NCBI GenBank assembly: GCA_024636015.1
Contig: JAGXHU010000072.1
Coordinates: 1-64,000, forward strand
DNA: 64,000 nt
Reading direction: 5' to 3'
From: Halothiobacillus sp.
Lineage (GTDB): Bacteria; Pseudomonadota; Gammaproteobacteria; Halothiobacillales; Halothiobacillaceae
The position numbers were made by a program, and so were the translations under genes. The notes under the pieces were generated by a model. The model searched no databases. It was given only the letters and a program-made list of their open reading frames with translations, and had not been told where the DNA came from. Within the stretch, counting starts at the first letter, position 1; every line of letters begins with the position of its first letter. Positions 16,799-25,011 of the stretch are shown piece after piece.

Positions 16799-18313
16799 CT
16801 ATCCCGCATGCCCGTTGGCCCGGGCGCGCTTGATCAGGAATTCGCTGATGAGCCCGACGGGGCGGCCCGTAGCGCCTTTGTTCTCGCCCACGTTCCAGGC
16901 GGTACCGGCGATGTCCAGGTGTGCCCAGCGATAGTCCTTGGTGAACCGGGAGAGGAAGGCGGCGGCGGTGAGCGCACCGCCTTCGCGGCCGCCGATATTG
17001 GCCATGTCGGCAAAGTTGCTCTTGAGCTGGGGCTGGTATTCGTCCCAGAGTGGTAATTCCCAGGCGCGGTCGTGGCTTGTTTCCCCGGCTTTGAGCAGTT
17101 CTTGGGCGAGGGCCTTGTGATTGCTGAGCAAGCCGCTGGGCACCCGGCCCAAGGCGATTACACAGGCGCCGGTCAGGGTGGCCATGTCGATTACGGTTTC
17201 GGGCTTGTAGCGCTTGGCATAGGTCAAGGCGTCACAGAGGATCAGGCGACCTTCGGCATCGGTGTTGAGCACTTCGATGGTCTGGCCGGACATGCTCTTG
17301 ATGATGTCGCCCGGTTTGAGTGCGTCGCCACCCGGCATGTTTTCCACACTGGGAACGATGCCGACCACATTGATGGGCAGTCGAAGTTCCGCGACGACGG
17401 ACATGATGCCGATAACAGCGGCAGCGCCAGCCATGTCGTACTTCATCTGATCCATGTCTGCGCCGGGTTTGAGCGAGATGCCGCCGCTGTCGAAGGTGAC
17501 GCCCTTGCCGACGAGGACGATCGGCGGCTCATCGGCCGGACCACCCATGTGCTCCATGACGATGAGTTTGGGTGCTTCACGGCTGCCCTTGGCGACGGCA
17601 AGCAGGGCATGCATGCCCAGTGCTTCCATCCGGGTCTGGTCGAGCACTTCGACCATGAGGTTCGGGTGAGTCACAGCTAGGCTGCGCGCCTCTTCAGCCA
17701 GGGTGGTGGGTGTGCAGATGTTCGGCGGCATATTGCCGAGATTTTTGGTCAGGTGGATGCCCGAACTGATGGCCATGGCCTCCCGCAGGCTCGCTTCGGC
17801 TTCCAGAAGGGCGCGGCGGCTCGGGGTGATGAAGGTGACCTTGCGCAGGGGGCGGCGCGGCCCTGGGTCCGGGATGGATTTCAATTGATCGAAGCGATAC
17901 AGGGCGGCATCGATTGCCAGGACGCTTTGACGGAGAATCTGTTCGAGCTCAATGCCCTTGATGTCCAGTTCGGTCAGGTGGCTGACGCATTCGGTCGTGC
18001 CGCGATAGTGCAGGGCCTTGACCGCAGCAGCCGTCGCCTTGTTGAGTGCATTGAGGTCGAGTTCCCGCTCCTTGCCCAGCCCGACGAGCAGAACGCGCTC
18101 TGCCTGGATGCCGGGAACCGCGTGGATCAGCAAAGTGTCGCCTAGTTCGCCTTCCATGTCCCCCCGCCGGGTCAGCGCGCTCAAATGACCGTCGCTGGCC
18201 TTGTCGATAGCTTCGGCGGCTTCGGACAGTTTGCGCGCTTCATAAATACCGACGATCAAACAGGATGTGCGTTGTTTTTCGGGGGCGCCACTTTTGACTG
18301 AAAATTCTAACAA
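16799..18313 (-). CDS. pepA: Leucyl aminopeptidase PepA
   Basis: A cytoplasmic M17 aminopeptidase that removes N-terminal residues from peptides using two metal ions. The C-terminal catalytic domain carries the metal-ligand blocks GKGVTFDSGGIS, MKYDMAGAA and NTDAEGRLIL. The E. coli enzyme also binds DNA in recombination and regulation. I chose the TTG start at 18311-18313 (504 residues): it is preceded by AGGAG with 7-base spacing, and the resulting N-terminus (LEFSVKSG) matches the family. The longer ATG start adds eight residues that encode the ribosome binding site itself. Confidence 0.97.
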   Translation of the reverse strand: MLEFSVKSGAPEKQRTSCLIVGIYEARKLSEAAEAIDKASDGHLSALTRRGDMEGELGDTLLIHAVPGIQAERVLLVGLGKERELDLNALNKATAAAVKALHYRGTTECVSHLTELDIKGIELEQILRQSVLAIDAALYRFDQLKSIPDPGPRRPLRKVTFITPSRRALLEAEASLREAMAISSGIHLTKNLGNMPPNICTPTTLAEEARSLAVTHPNLMVEVLDQTRMEALGMHALLAVAKGSREAPKLIVMEHMGGPADEPPIVLVGKGVTFDSGGISLKPGADMDQMKYDMAGAAAVIGIMSVVAELRLPINVVGIVPSVENMPGGDALKPGDIIKSMSGQTIEVLNTDAEGRLILCDALTYAKRYKPETVIDMATLTGACVIALGRVPSGLLSNHKALAQELLKAGETSHDRAWELPLWDEYQPQLKSNFADMANIGGREGGALTAAAFLSRFTKDYRWAHLDIAGTAWNVGENKGATGRPVGLISEFLIKRARANGHAG

Positions 18314-18565
18314 GGCTTTTCTCCTGGGCTTGGGCATAGAATATCGATAGCAATTCTAGCAGAATCCAAGGGACTGGCGTGATGACCTGAGTGTTCGATT
18401 GCGGATGCGCCGCTTTGGAAAATCATATCGACATGCGCCGGGTTTGCCTGGAGTGTTATGGTGTTTTATACAAACAGGAATCCGGTGACCGGGCCTCGTG
18501 CTTTGCACAATTGCGAAAACAGAATATTCCCCGCCGCTTGCCGCGGCGTTACAGGAAGGCGTGAC

Positions 18566-18847
18566 ATGTCATATATCGAACCAGACGATGAATTTGAACC
18601 CGGTACTCAGAACCCGTACAACTATGAACCCAAGATACGACCCTCGGGTTTGGGCGTGTTTTCCAAGTGGATGCTGATTCTGGGGGGGGTGTTGACAGCG
18701 ATCGGGGTGATCGGCGGTTTCAGTACCATGATTCTCGTGAAGGGCGGCGGGCATTCGATCTTTCTTGATCTGTTGATGCTGGCCCCGGCGGGTTCTCTGA
18801 TGGCTTTTGCCGGGATTACCGGTTGGGTGATCAGCGGCGGGAAATAG
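18566..18847 (+). CDS. Small two-helix membrane protein, unknown function
   Basis: 93 residues from an ATG preceded by AGGAAGG with 6-base spacing. An acidic N-terminal tail (residues 1-30) is followed by two membrane segments (about 35-55 and 65-88) separated by a short Gly-rich loop. I do not recognise a family. It is divergent from pepA and convergent with apaH, as a single-gene unit. A longer frame upstream exists but lacks a ribosome binding site. Confidence 0.65.
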   Translation: MSYIEPDDEFEPGTQNPYNYEPKIRPSGLGVFSKWMLILGGVLTAIGVIGGFSTMILVKGGGHSIFLDLLMLAPAGSLMAFAGITGWVISGGK

Positions 18848-18876
18848 GTGTTATCACCCCGCCGGGGATGACCCCA

Positions 18877-19722
18877 TCACCCCCCGTGCTTACCCAGTTC
18901 CCGATAGCAGGGGCAGGGCTCGCTGATCACGGTGGCCGGTCGCGTATCGAGGTGCAAAGCCGTCAACTCGCGCCCCCACAGACAACCCTGATCAATTCCC
19001 CACGTCTTGCGTCGATCCCGGGCCTCGCCCAGGGAAGACCAGTGCCCGTAGACAATCCGCGCATCGCGGCTCGCCCGGCGGGGCATGTCGAACCATGGAA
19101 TCAGGTCCGGTGAGACCTCGTCCAGCGGCCGTTTTTCCTTGAGATCCAGTCGTCCGTCAGTAGTGCAGTAGCGCATCCGCGTCAGGGCGTTGATGGTGTA
19201 GCGGATCTTCATGGTCTTGCTCATGCTTTCCGACCAGTAGGGCGGATGTTCGCCGAACATGGCCGTGAAAAACGGCATCGGGTCGGATTGCCGGAGTGCC
19301 TTTTGCGCCATTTTCGCTTGTGCCATGGCCATGGGGATATCCCAGGCGGGCGGGATGCCGGCGTGGACAAGTGTCCAGTTGAGCGTGGCGTCATAATGGA
19401 TCAGTGGCAGGTTACGCAGCCAGTCGATGAGTTCGTCCCGATCCGGTGCCTGGAGAATGTCGTCGAGGGTGTCACCGGGTTTGGGCGACTTGTCGGTGAA
19501 TGCGCAGGCGAGCAGAAACAGATCGTGGTTGCCGAGCACGGTGATGGCCGAGTCACCCAGATCGCGCACGAAGCGCAGCGCTTCCAGCGACTGGGGCCCC
19601 CTATTGACGAGGTCGCCGACGAACCAGAGGCGATCCTTGGCCGGGTCGAAGTGGATGCGGTCGAGTAGGGCCTTGAGCGGGTCCAGGCAACCTTGCAGGT
19701 CGCCGATCGCATAGGTCGACAT
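18877..19722 (-). CDS. apaH: Symmetrical Ap4A hydrolase ApaH
   Basis: A 281-residue metallophosphatase that splits diadenosine tetraphosphate into two ADP; in E. coli it also decaps Np4-RNAs. Signature blocks are in order at the N-terminus: IGDLQGC (residues 6-12), GDLVNRGPQS and LGNHDLF, then the downstream VHAGIPP. It ends the lptD-surA-pdxA-rsmA-pgl-apaG series, separated from apaG by a methyltransferase gene whose stop lies 3 bases upstream. Confidence 0.97.
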   Translation of the reverse strand: MSTYAIGDLQGCLDPLKALLDRIHFDPAKDRLWFVGDLVNRGPQSLEALRFVRDLGDSAITVLGNHDLFLLACAFTDKSPKPGDTLDDILQAPDRDELIDWLRNLPLIHYDATLNWTLVHAGIPPAWDIPMAMAQAKMAQKALRQSDPMPFFTAMFGEHPPYWSESMSKTMKIRYTINALTRMRYCTTDGRLDLKEKRPLDEVSPDLIPWFDMPRRASRDARIVYGHWSSLGEARDRRKTWGIDQGCLWGRELTALHLDTRPATVISEPCPCYRELGKHGG

Positions 19723-19725
19723 GAA

Positions 19726-20343
19726 TTAATCCTTGTTTTTGATGAGTGTGATGCCGCGAAACCAGCCCCTGGCCAGGAGTGGCGTGTCTCGCGTCAGAAT
19801 GAGTTCCGGGTGGGCGGCCAGCAGCGGTTCGAACTCAACGTCCGTTCGCGTGGCGAGCTGCCCCATGAGCGGACTGATGCCGCGCCGCAGCCAGGCCTTT
19901 TGGCCGGGACGCAGGAATTTGTCGAAGATCAGTATTCGTCCGCCAGGCCTGACGATACGGCTGGCCTCGGACAGGGCGGCCGCCGGATTGGGCACGACGG
20001 CCAGAATTAGATGCAAAATGACGGTATCGAAGGCATTGTTCGCCAAAGGGGTCCGCATGGCATCGCCTTCGATCAGGGCAATTGGGAATGATTGTGCGAG
20101 GGCTCGGGGCCGCGCCCGGCTCAACATGGCGCGCGTCCAGTCCAGCCCAACACAGAATCGGGGTGGTGCGTCGGCAGAAAGCAATTCGAGGTCCAACCCG
20201 CTGCCAATCCCCATGAACGCAATATCCTGGCCGTTGAGGCCACCCAGCGCATCGAGATTCTCGATGCGTGCCTGCCGGGTCGCTCGGCGCAACATCCGGT
20301 CGTACAGCGGGGCCCAAAGGGTATAGGTCTGACGCAGATTCAT
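19726..20343 (-). CDS. Class I SAM-dependent methyltransferase
   Basis: 205 residues with a Rossmann-type methyltransferase fold. The SAM-binding loop is IAFMGIGSGLDLELL near residue 42, followed by an acidic loop (VGLDWTRAML) and a motif resembling UbiE/phosphatidylethanolamine methyltransferases (EASRIVRPGGRILIFD). The substrate cannot be read from the sequence; a lipid, quinone or small molecule is plausible. It sits between apaG and apaH, an unusual insertion in this operon. Confidence 0.88.
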   Translation of the reverse strand: MNLRQTYTLWAPLYDRMLRRATRQARIENLDALGGLNGQDIAFMGIGSGLDLELLSADAPPRFCVGLDWTRAMLSRARPRALAQSFPIALIEGDAMRTPLANNAFDTVILHLILAVVPNPAAALSEASRIVRPGGRILIFDKFLRPGQKAWLRRGISPLMGQLATRTDVEFEPLLAAHPELILTRDTPLLARGWFRGITLIKNKD

Positions 20344-20365
20344 GAAGACGGTGCTCGATGGATGG

Positions 20366-20797
20366 TCAGTGGATCGGGCGATAGTCGCGGGGCGCGATGA
20401 GGTGAAACATCGGAATCTTCACCTTGAAGGCGTCACCCTGTTCGTCCACAAAGCCGTAGTCGCCCCACATCCGGCCCGCTGGGCTTTCGATGACGGAACC
20501 GGATTGATAGCGGTGCTCGGCATTGGGTGCGATCTTGGGCTGTTCGCCGACGATTCCATCACCCCGCACTTCTTGAATGCAGCCATTGCCCATGTCGATA
20601 CGCCAATGCCGATTGACGAGCTGAACGGTTTGCTGACCATGATTGATGATGCGGATCTCGTATCCGAAAGCAAAACGATGGCTGGACGGATCGGAGTGCT
20701 GGGGCACATAGATGGCCCGCGGGATTACTTCGATCGCTTCGGCACGTGGGTCGTTCGGGGCGTTGCAGAGAAAATCGTTGAGAAAATTGAAGTTCAT
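20366..20797 (-). CDS. apaG: ApaG
   Basis: A 143-residue ApaG protein, a single fibronectin-type beta domain (about residues 18-140), with the conserved AYEIRI-like start (FGYEIRIIN) and the GxxPxPxF-like region. In enterobacteria apaG lies just upstream of apaH and affects Co2+/Mg2+ tolerance; its direct function is unresolved. It begins 4 bases after the end of pgl, so translation is likely coupled. Confidence 0.95.
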   Translation of the reverse strand: MNFNFLNDFLCNAPNDPRAEAIEVIPRAIYVPQHSDPSSHRFAFGYEIRIINHGQQTVQLVNRHWRIDMGNGCIQEVRGDGIVGEQPKIAPNAEHRYQSGSVIESPAGRMWGDYGFVDEQGDAFKVKIPMFHLIAPRDYRPIH

Positions 20798-20801
20798 GGC
20801 C

Positions 20802-21518
20802 TCAGGTACTCCTGCCCGCGCAGTCGCGGTCGATGAACCAGTCTGTCGCTCGTCGTTGTGTCAACAGGGCGCTGGGCAGGTTGCAGTCGGGTTGTTGAAT
20901 GGCCTGGAATATCGGTTGTTTACCGACGCCGGCGGCAAGAAAGCAGACGCTTCGGGCCTGTTCGAATACCGGGAAGGTCAGGGTTAGTCGCCGGGTTGCC
21001 AGTTGGGGTACCGGGTTGACCACGGCCCAGCGCGTGCGTTCATCCAGCGCGGGGGTGTTGGGGAACAGGGAGGCAAAATGACCGTCCGTGCCCATGCCGT
21101 TGAGGATGAAGTCGAACACGGGCGCGGCAGGCTCAGCCCAGCCGCTTAACAGAGTCTGATAGCGATCGGCTTCTTCCTCCAGGCCCTGCATCGGCGCGCT
21201 GATCATGGGGAACAGGTGTGCTCTGGGCAGATCAAGCGGTGTGAACAGGTCCCGGTTGGCCATGGCGAAATTACTGTCGGGATGGTCCTGCGGTACGGCG
21301 CGTTCGTCACCGAAGTAGCATTCGACGCGGGACCAGTCGATTCGTTTCGCCTGTGCCGGACTGGCCAGAAAATCATACAGCGACTTCGGTGTGCTGCCGC
21401 CCGACAGCGCAATCCGCGCCACACCGCGTGCATCGATGCTTTCGGCAAGTACAGACAACAGGTGATCGGCACACGCGGCGATCAATTGGTCGTGGCGTTC
21501 GCTGATGTGTATGTTCAT
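20802..21518 (-). CDS. pgl: 6-phosphogluconolactonase
   Basis: A 238-residue DevB-type lactonase that hydrolyses 6-phosphogluconolactone in the oxidative pentose phosphate pathway. Conserved blocks are ALSGGSTPKSLY near residue 37, YFGDERAVP and NGMGTDGHFASLFP. The ATG at 21518 gives the usual family length; the longer frame to 21701 would overlap rsmA and lacks a signal. zwf is not nearby. Its place between rsmA and apaG departs from the enterobacterial arrangement. Confidence 0.94.
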   Translation of the reverse strand: MNIHISERHDQLIAACADHLLSVLAESIDARGVARIALSGGSTPKSLYDFLASPAQAKRIDWSRVECYFGDERAVPQDHPDSNFAMANRDLFTPLDLPRAHLFPMISAPMQGLEEEADRYQTLLSGWAEPAAPVFDFILNGMGTDGHFASLFPNTPALDERTRWAVVNPVPQLATRRLTLTFPVFEQARSVCFLAAGVGKQPIFQAIQQPDCNLPSALLTQRRATDWFIDRDCAGRST

Positions 21519-21591
21519 GGCCGGGTTGCTTGCTGCACGGGGTACTCGCGATTTTGACGGGATTGTGACGAATCCGATTGGTTGGCCAGAG

Positions 21592-22431
21592 TCAGGTTTT
21601 CTGGAGCGGTCGTGGCACCGACCGGGCAGCCTGCGCCAGTGCAATATATCCTTCCAGAGGGATCTGCTCGGCGCGGGTACCCGGATCGAGACCTGCTTCA
21701 ATGATTGTTGACGCTGGCAGCCAATGTTTCAAGTTGTTGCTCAGAGTTTTTCGCCGGTGAGCAAAGGACAGACCTACAATTTCGTCAAACAGGGGCCGGA
21801 GTTCGTCCGCAACGCGGCGTATCGCCAAGGGGGCAATGCGAACGATGGACGAGTCGACTTTTGGCGGCGGATTAAAGGCCGTGGGTGGGACCACAAACAG
21901 GGCATCCACCTCGGCCACCGCTTGAACCATGATGGACAGACGACCGTAGTTGCGGCTCCCCGGCCCTGCGGCTAGCCGATCCGCCACTTCCTTCTGCAGC
22001 ATGAAGGTCATGTCCGAGACCAGGTGCGCCTGAGCGAGGAGATGGAAGATTAGGGGCGTGGCGATGTTATAGGGCAGATTGCCGGCAATCCGCACGGGGC
22101 CGGACGCTGCCAGTGGGGCAAGGTCGAGGGTTAGGGCATCTTGGGGCAGGATTGTCAGGCGTTCGTCCGCAGCGTCGCCTAGCATTTGATGACAGCGGGC
22201 CGTCAACTTCGGGATGATGTCCCGGTCGAGTTCAACCACGGTCAAATGCGCCAAGGGCTGAATTAGTTGGCAGGTCAGGGCGCCGAGGCCCGGTCCGATC
22301 TCGATCATGCGATCCGTTAGTCGGGGGGCAATGGCCGATACGATGCGGGCAATGACACCCTCATCGACCAGAAAATTCTGGCCGAAGCGTTTGCGGGCCT
22401 TGTGACCGTCCTGTACGCCGGAGAGGATCAT
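21592..22431 (-). CDS. rsmA: 16S rRNA A1518/A1519 dimethyltransferase RsmA (KsgA)
   Basis: A 279-residue enzyme that dimethylates two adjacent adenines in helix 45 of 16S rRNA during late small-subunit assembly. The N-terminal motif RFGQNFLVD (residues 15-23), the SAM-binding IEIGPGLGALT and the catalytic NLPYNIATP are all intact. Loss in E. coli gives kasugamycin resistance. It follows pdxA after 57 bases as in the classic operon. Confidence 0.97.
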   Translation of the reverse strand: MILSGVQDGHKARKRFGQNFLVDEGVIARIVSAIAPRLTDRMIEIGPGLGALTCQLIQPLAHLTVVELDRDIIPKLTARCHQMLGDAADERLTILPQDALTLDLAPLAASGPVRIAGNLPYNIATPLIFHLLAQAHLVSDMTFMLQKEVADRLAAGPGSRNYGRLSIMVQAVAEVDALFVVPPTAFNPPPKVDSSIVRIAPLAIRRVADELRPLFDEIVGLSFAHRRKTLSNNLKHWLPASTIIEAGLDPGTRAEQIPLEGYIALAQAARSVPRPLQKT

Positions 22432-22488
22432 CGGTGGTCCCCGGTCTGTTTTTGGGGCACATATAGTGGGCGGTGTTTGGTCTGCATA

Positions 22489-23454
22489 TCAGTAACCGGC
22501 CAATGATAGAGCTGCCCGAATGGCCGCGCGCAGCGATCCACCCTGTGCCTGGCCCGTTCCGGCCAATGTCAGGGCCGTTCCGTGGTCGACCGAGGTGCGG
22601 GTAATCGGCAGACCAAGGGTGATGTTGACGGCTTCGCCAAACCCCGCGTACTTCAGCACGGGCAGACCCTGATCGTGATACATGGCCAGAACCGCGTCGG
22701 CGTGGTCCAGATATTGTGGCGTGAAGAGGGTGTCCGCAGGCAAGGGGCCAATGGCCTGAATGCCCTCACTGCGGGCTTGTTCCAGCGCTGGCCCGATCAC
22801 GTCGATTTCTTCCCGGCCAAGGTGTCCGGATTCCCCCGCATGTGGGTTCAGACCGGTGACGAGGATGCGGGGTTGGGTCTTCTTGAGCCATTGGCCGAGA
22901 TCGGTATGCAGGATGCGCAGCACCTGGAGCAGGTTATCCCGTGTGATTGCCGCGGGTACGGCCGACAAGGGGAGGTGGGTGGTGGCCAGAGCAACGCGAA
23001 GTTGCCCTGCTGTCAGCATCATGACCGGATGGCCACCGACCCGGTCGGCCAGATATTCCGTATGACCCGAGAAGGCGAAACCCGCATCGTTGATCACGCT
23101 TTTGTGAACCGGCGCCGTCACCATGGCGGCAAACTCGCCACGGGTGCAGCCATCAGCGGCGGCGTCCAGCATCGTCAGGACAAAAGCTGCATTTCGCGGA
23201 TCAAGGTGGCCAGGTTGGACGGCTTGCGCTGTGGGGCAGTGCAGGAAGCTCCGCGCGCCCGCGACGGCTGGCTGATCTGGGTTGTATTCCGGCCAGTTGA
23301 AGGGCAGGCCCAGTTGCGCGGCGCGCTCTGCGAAAACGGTCCGGTCACCCAGCATCACCAGTTCGGCGTCGAATTCGGTGGGTGCCAACGTCAGCAGGAG
23401 ATCCGGGCCGATACCGGCCGGCTCGCCACTCGTGACAGCAAGCCGGGGGGTCAT
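22489..23454 (-). CDS. pdxA: 4-hydroxythreonine-4-phosphate dehydrogenase PdxA
   Basis: PdxA oxidises 4-phosphohydroxythreonine in the deoxyxylulose-dependent pathway to pyridoxal phosphate. The protein has 321 residues, with the N-terminal TSGEPAGIGPD, the VTAPVHKSVI block, HTEYLADRVG (metal-ligand His) and GLNPHAGE. Its start overlaps the surA stop by 4 bases, showing coupling. PLP is required by Dat and HemL, also encoded in this window, though that is only a metabolic connection. Confidence 0.97.
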   Translation of the reverse strand: MTPRLAVTSGEPAGIGPDLLLTLAPTEFDAELVMLGDRTVFAERAAQLGLPFNWPEYNPDQPAVAGARSFLHCPTAQAVQPGHLDPRNAAFVLTMLDAAADGCTRGEFAAMVTAPVHKSVINDAGFAFSGHTEYLADRVGGHPVMMLTAGQLRVALATTHLPLSAVPAAITRDNLLQVLRILHTDLGQWLKKTQPRILVTGLNPHAGESGHLGREEIDVIGPALEQARSEGIQAIGPLPADTLFTPQYLDHADAVLAMYHDQGLPVLKYAGFGEAVNITLGLPITRTSVDHGTALTLAGTGQAQGGSLRAAIRAALSLAGY

Positions 23455-24833
23455 TGTGCGTCGTTCACGGAGCCGGTCAGACGATTGTTGATATAGGCCT
23501 CGGCGCGCAGGCGGCGAATGTAATTGACGAGATCCTCGTCGGCGCGGCGCTGGCCGATGGCCTGGCGTGCCTGGGCGCGGAGAGATTCAATGGAAACTTT
23601 GACCTTGCGCGTGTTCAGGACTTTGAGGAAATGAAAGCCGAACTGGGTGCGAAACACCGGGCTGATCTGTCCGACGGGCGTATTTTCCACCATGTCCGCA
23701 AACTCAGGCACCATGTCCGCTGGCTTGATCCAGCCCAGTTGTCCACCCTGTGTGGCTGAACCCTTGTCGGCGGAATATTGCCGTGCAACATCTGCAAAAG
23801 TCGCCTTGCCAGAGATGATTTCCTGGCGCAAGGCTTGTGCCTGGGCGGCTGCCTGTTGGGCATTCTGTTGGCTGCTCACCTGGATCAGCACGTGCTCGAC
23901 GTCGTATTCGGTGAGATTGGTACTGCTGGCGGTGCCGGTGCGCTCGCCCAGTAGTTTGAGGATGTGAAATCCGTTGGGACTACGGATCAGGCCACTGACC
24001 TCTTCCGGCTTCAGCGTTTTGACCGTGTCGGTGAACAGGCTGGGGATGCGGGACAGATCGCGCCAGCCCAGATCGCCGCCCTTGGTGGCGTCCGGGGCGT
24101 CAGAGCGTTCGGCTGAAACCTTCTCGAAACTCTGACCAGACTTGAGTGCAGACAGTACGCCCTCGGCCCGTTTCTTGGCCGTTTCAACCTGTTGAGGCGT
24201 GGCGTTTTCCGGAACGCTGATCAGGATCTGGGCCAGATGGTATTCGGTGGTATCGGTATTTGTACCGGTATATTGCTTGAGGTATTCGTCCACTTCCCGG
24301 TCGGAGATGTTGACTCGCTCGAACACCTCTCGGCGCTTGAGGTCTTCGATAATGATCTGTTTGCGGACCGAATCGCGGTAGTCCGCCCAGTTCTCCCCGT
24401 GGCTGAGCACGGCCTGCTGTAACTGTGGCAGGCTCATGCCATTGCGGCTGGCAATGCCGGAGAGGGCATCGTCCAGTCGGGTATCGTCGGCCGTGATGCC
24501 GAGCTGTTTGGCCCGCTGCATCTCGACTTCCTCGGTAATCATACGGTCGAGCACGCGCTCGTCCAGTTGCTTGCGGTCCTGGGGCGAGAGGCTAGCGACA
24601 TTGATCTGACTACCGACCCGCTTGAGCTGTTCGAAAAGTTGCCGTTGCGTGATCACGTCCGTGTTGACCACGGCGACGATGCGATCGAGTGTTTGTGCGC
24701 CCGCGAGCGAGGTGGCAGGCGGCTCGGCAGAAAACCCCGGGGTGCCGATCAGGAGTGCACCGGCCAGAGCCAGCCAGGGGAATGATTTGGCAGCATGGCG
24801 GAAGGAAGGGCGGTTGAAGCGGTTTGCTGGCAT
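23451..24833 (-). CDS. surA: Periplasmic chaperone SurA
   Basis: A peptidyl-prolyl isomerase/chaperone that escorts outer-membrane proteins, including LptD, to the BAM complex. An N-terminal signal peptide (residues 12-35, WLALAGALLIGTPGFSA) precedes the SurA N-domain (DRIVAVVNTDVITQRQ), and two parvulin domains follow, each with a conserved GGDLGW or GGQLGW turn. The start is uncertain: Met codons at 24833 and 24857 and a GTG at 24893 are all in frame without a clear ribosome binding site. I chose 24833 because it gives the best-shaped signal peptide. It follows lptD on the same strand. Confidence 0.94.
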   Translation of the reverse strand: MPANRFNRPSFRHAAKSFPWLALAGALLIGTPGFSAEPPATSLAGAQTLDRIVAVVNTDVITQRQLFEQLKRVGSQINVASLSPQDRKQLDERVLDRMITEEVEMQRAKQLGITADDTRLDDALSGIASRNGMSLPQLQQAVLSHGENWADYRDSVRKQIIIEDLKRREVFERVNISDREVDEYLKQYTGTNTDTTEYHLAQILISVPENATPQQVETAKKRAEGVLSALKSGQSFEKVSAERSDAPDATKGGDLGWRDLSRIPSLFTDTVKTLKPEEVSGLIRSPNGFHILKLLGERTGTASSTNLTEYDVEHVLIQVSSQQNAQQAAAQAQALRQEIISGKATFADVARQYSADKGSATQGGQLGWIKPADMVPEFADMVENTPVGQISPVFRTQFGFHFLKVLNTRKVKVSIESLRAQARQAIGQRRADEDLVNYIRRLRAEAYINNRLTGSVNDAQ

Positions 24834-25011
24834 AAGAATGATCCGGATCGCTGGCATGAGGAGGGATTGGGTCTGGGTGTTTGGGTTAAGCACAATAACA
24901 AATTGTCGACGTTATGGGCATCCCGTGTGCCAACGGGTATGCACGGCGTTCGAATGCGCCTGCAGCTTGCGGCTTTGGGTGGCACCCCCCGGGCGACGGT
25001 CCTTGGGCGAC

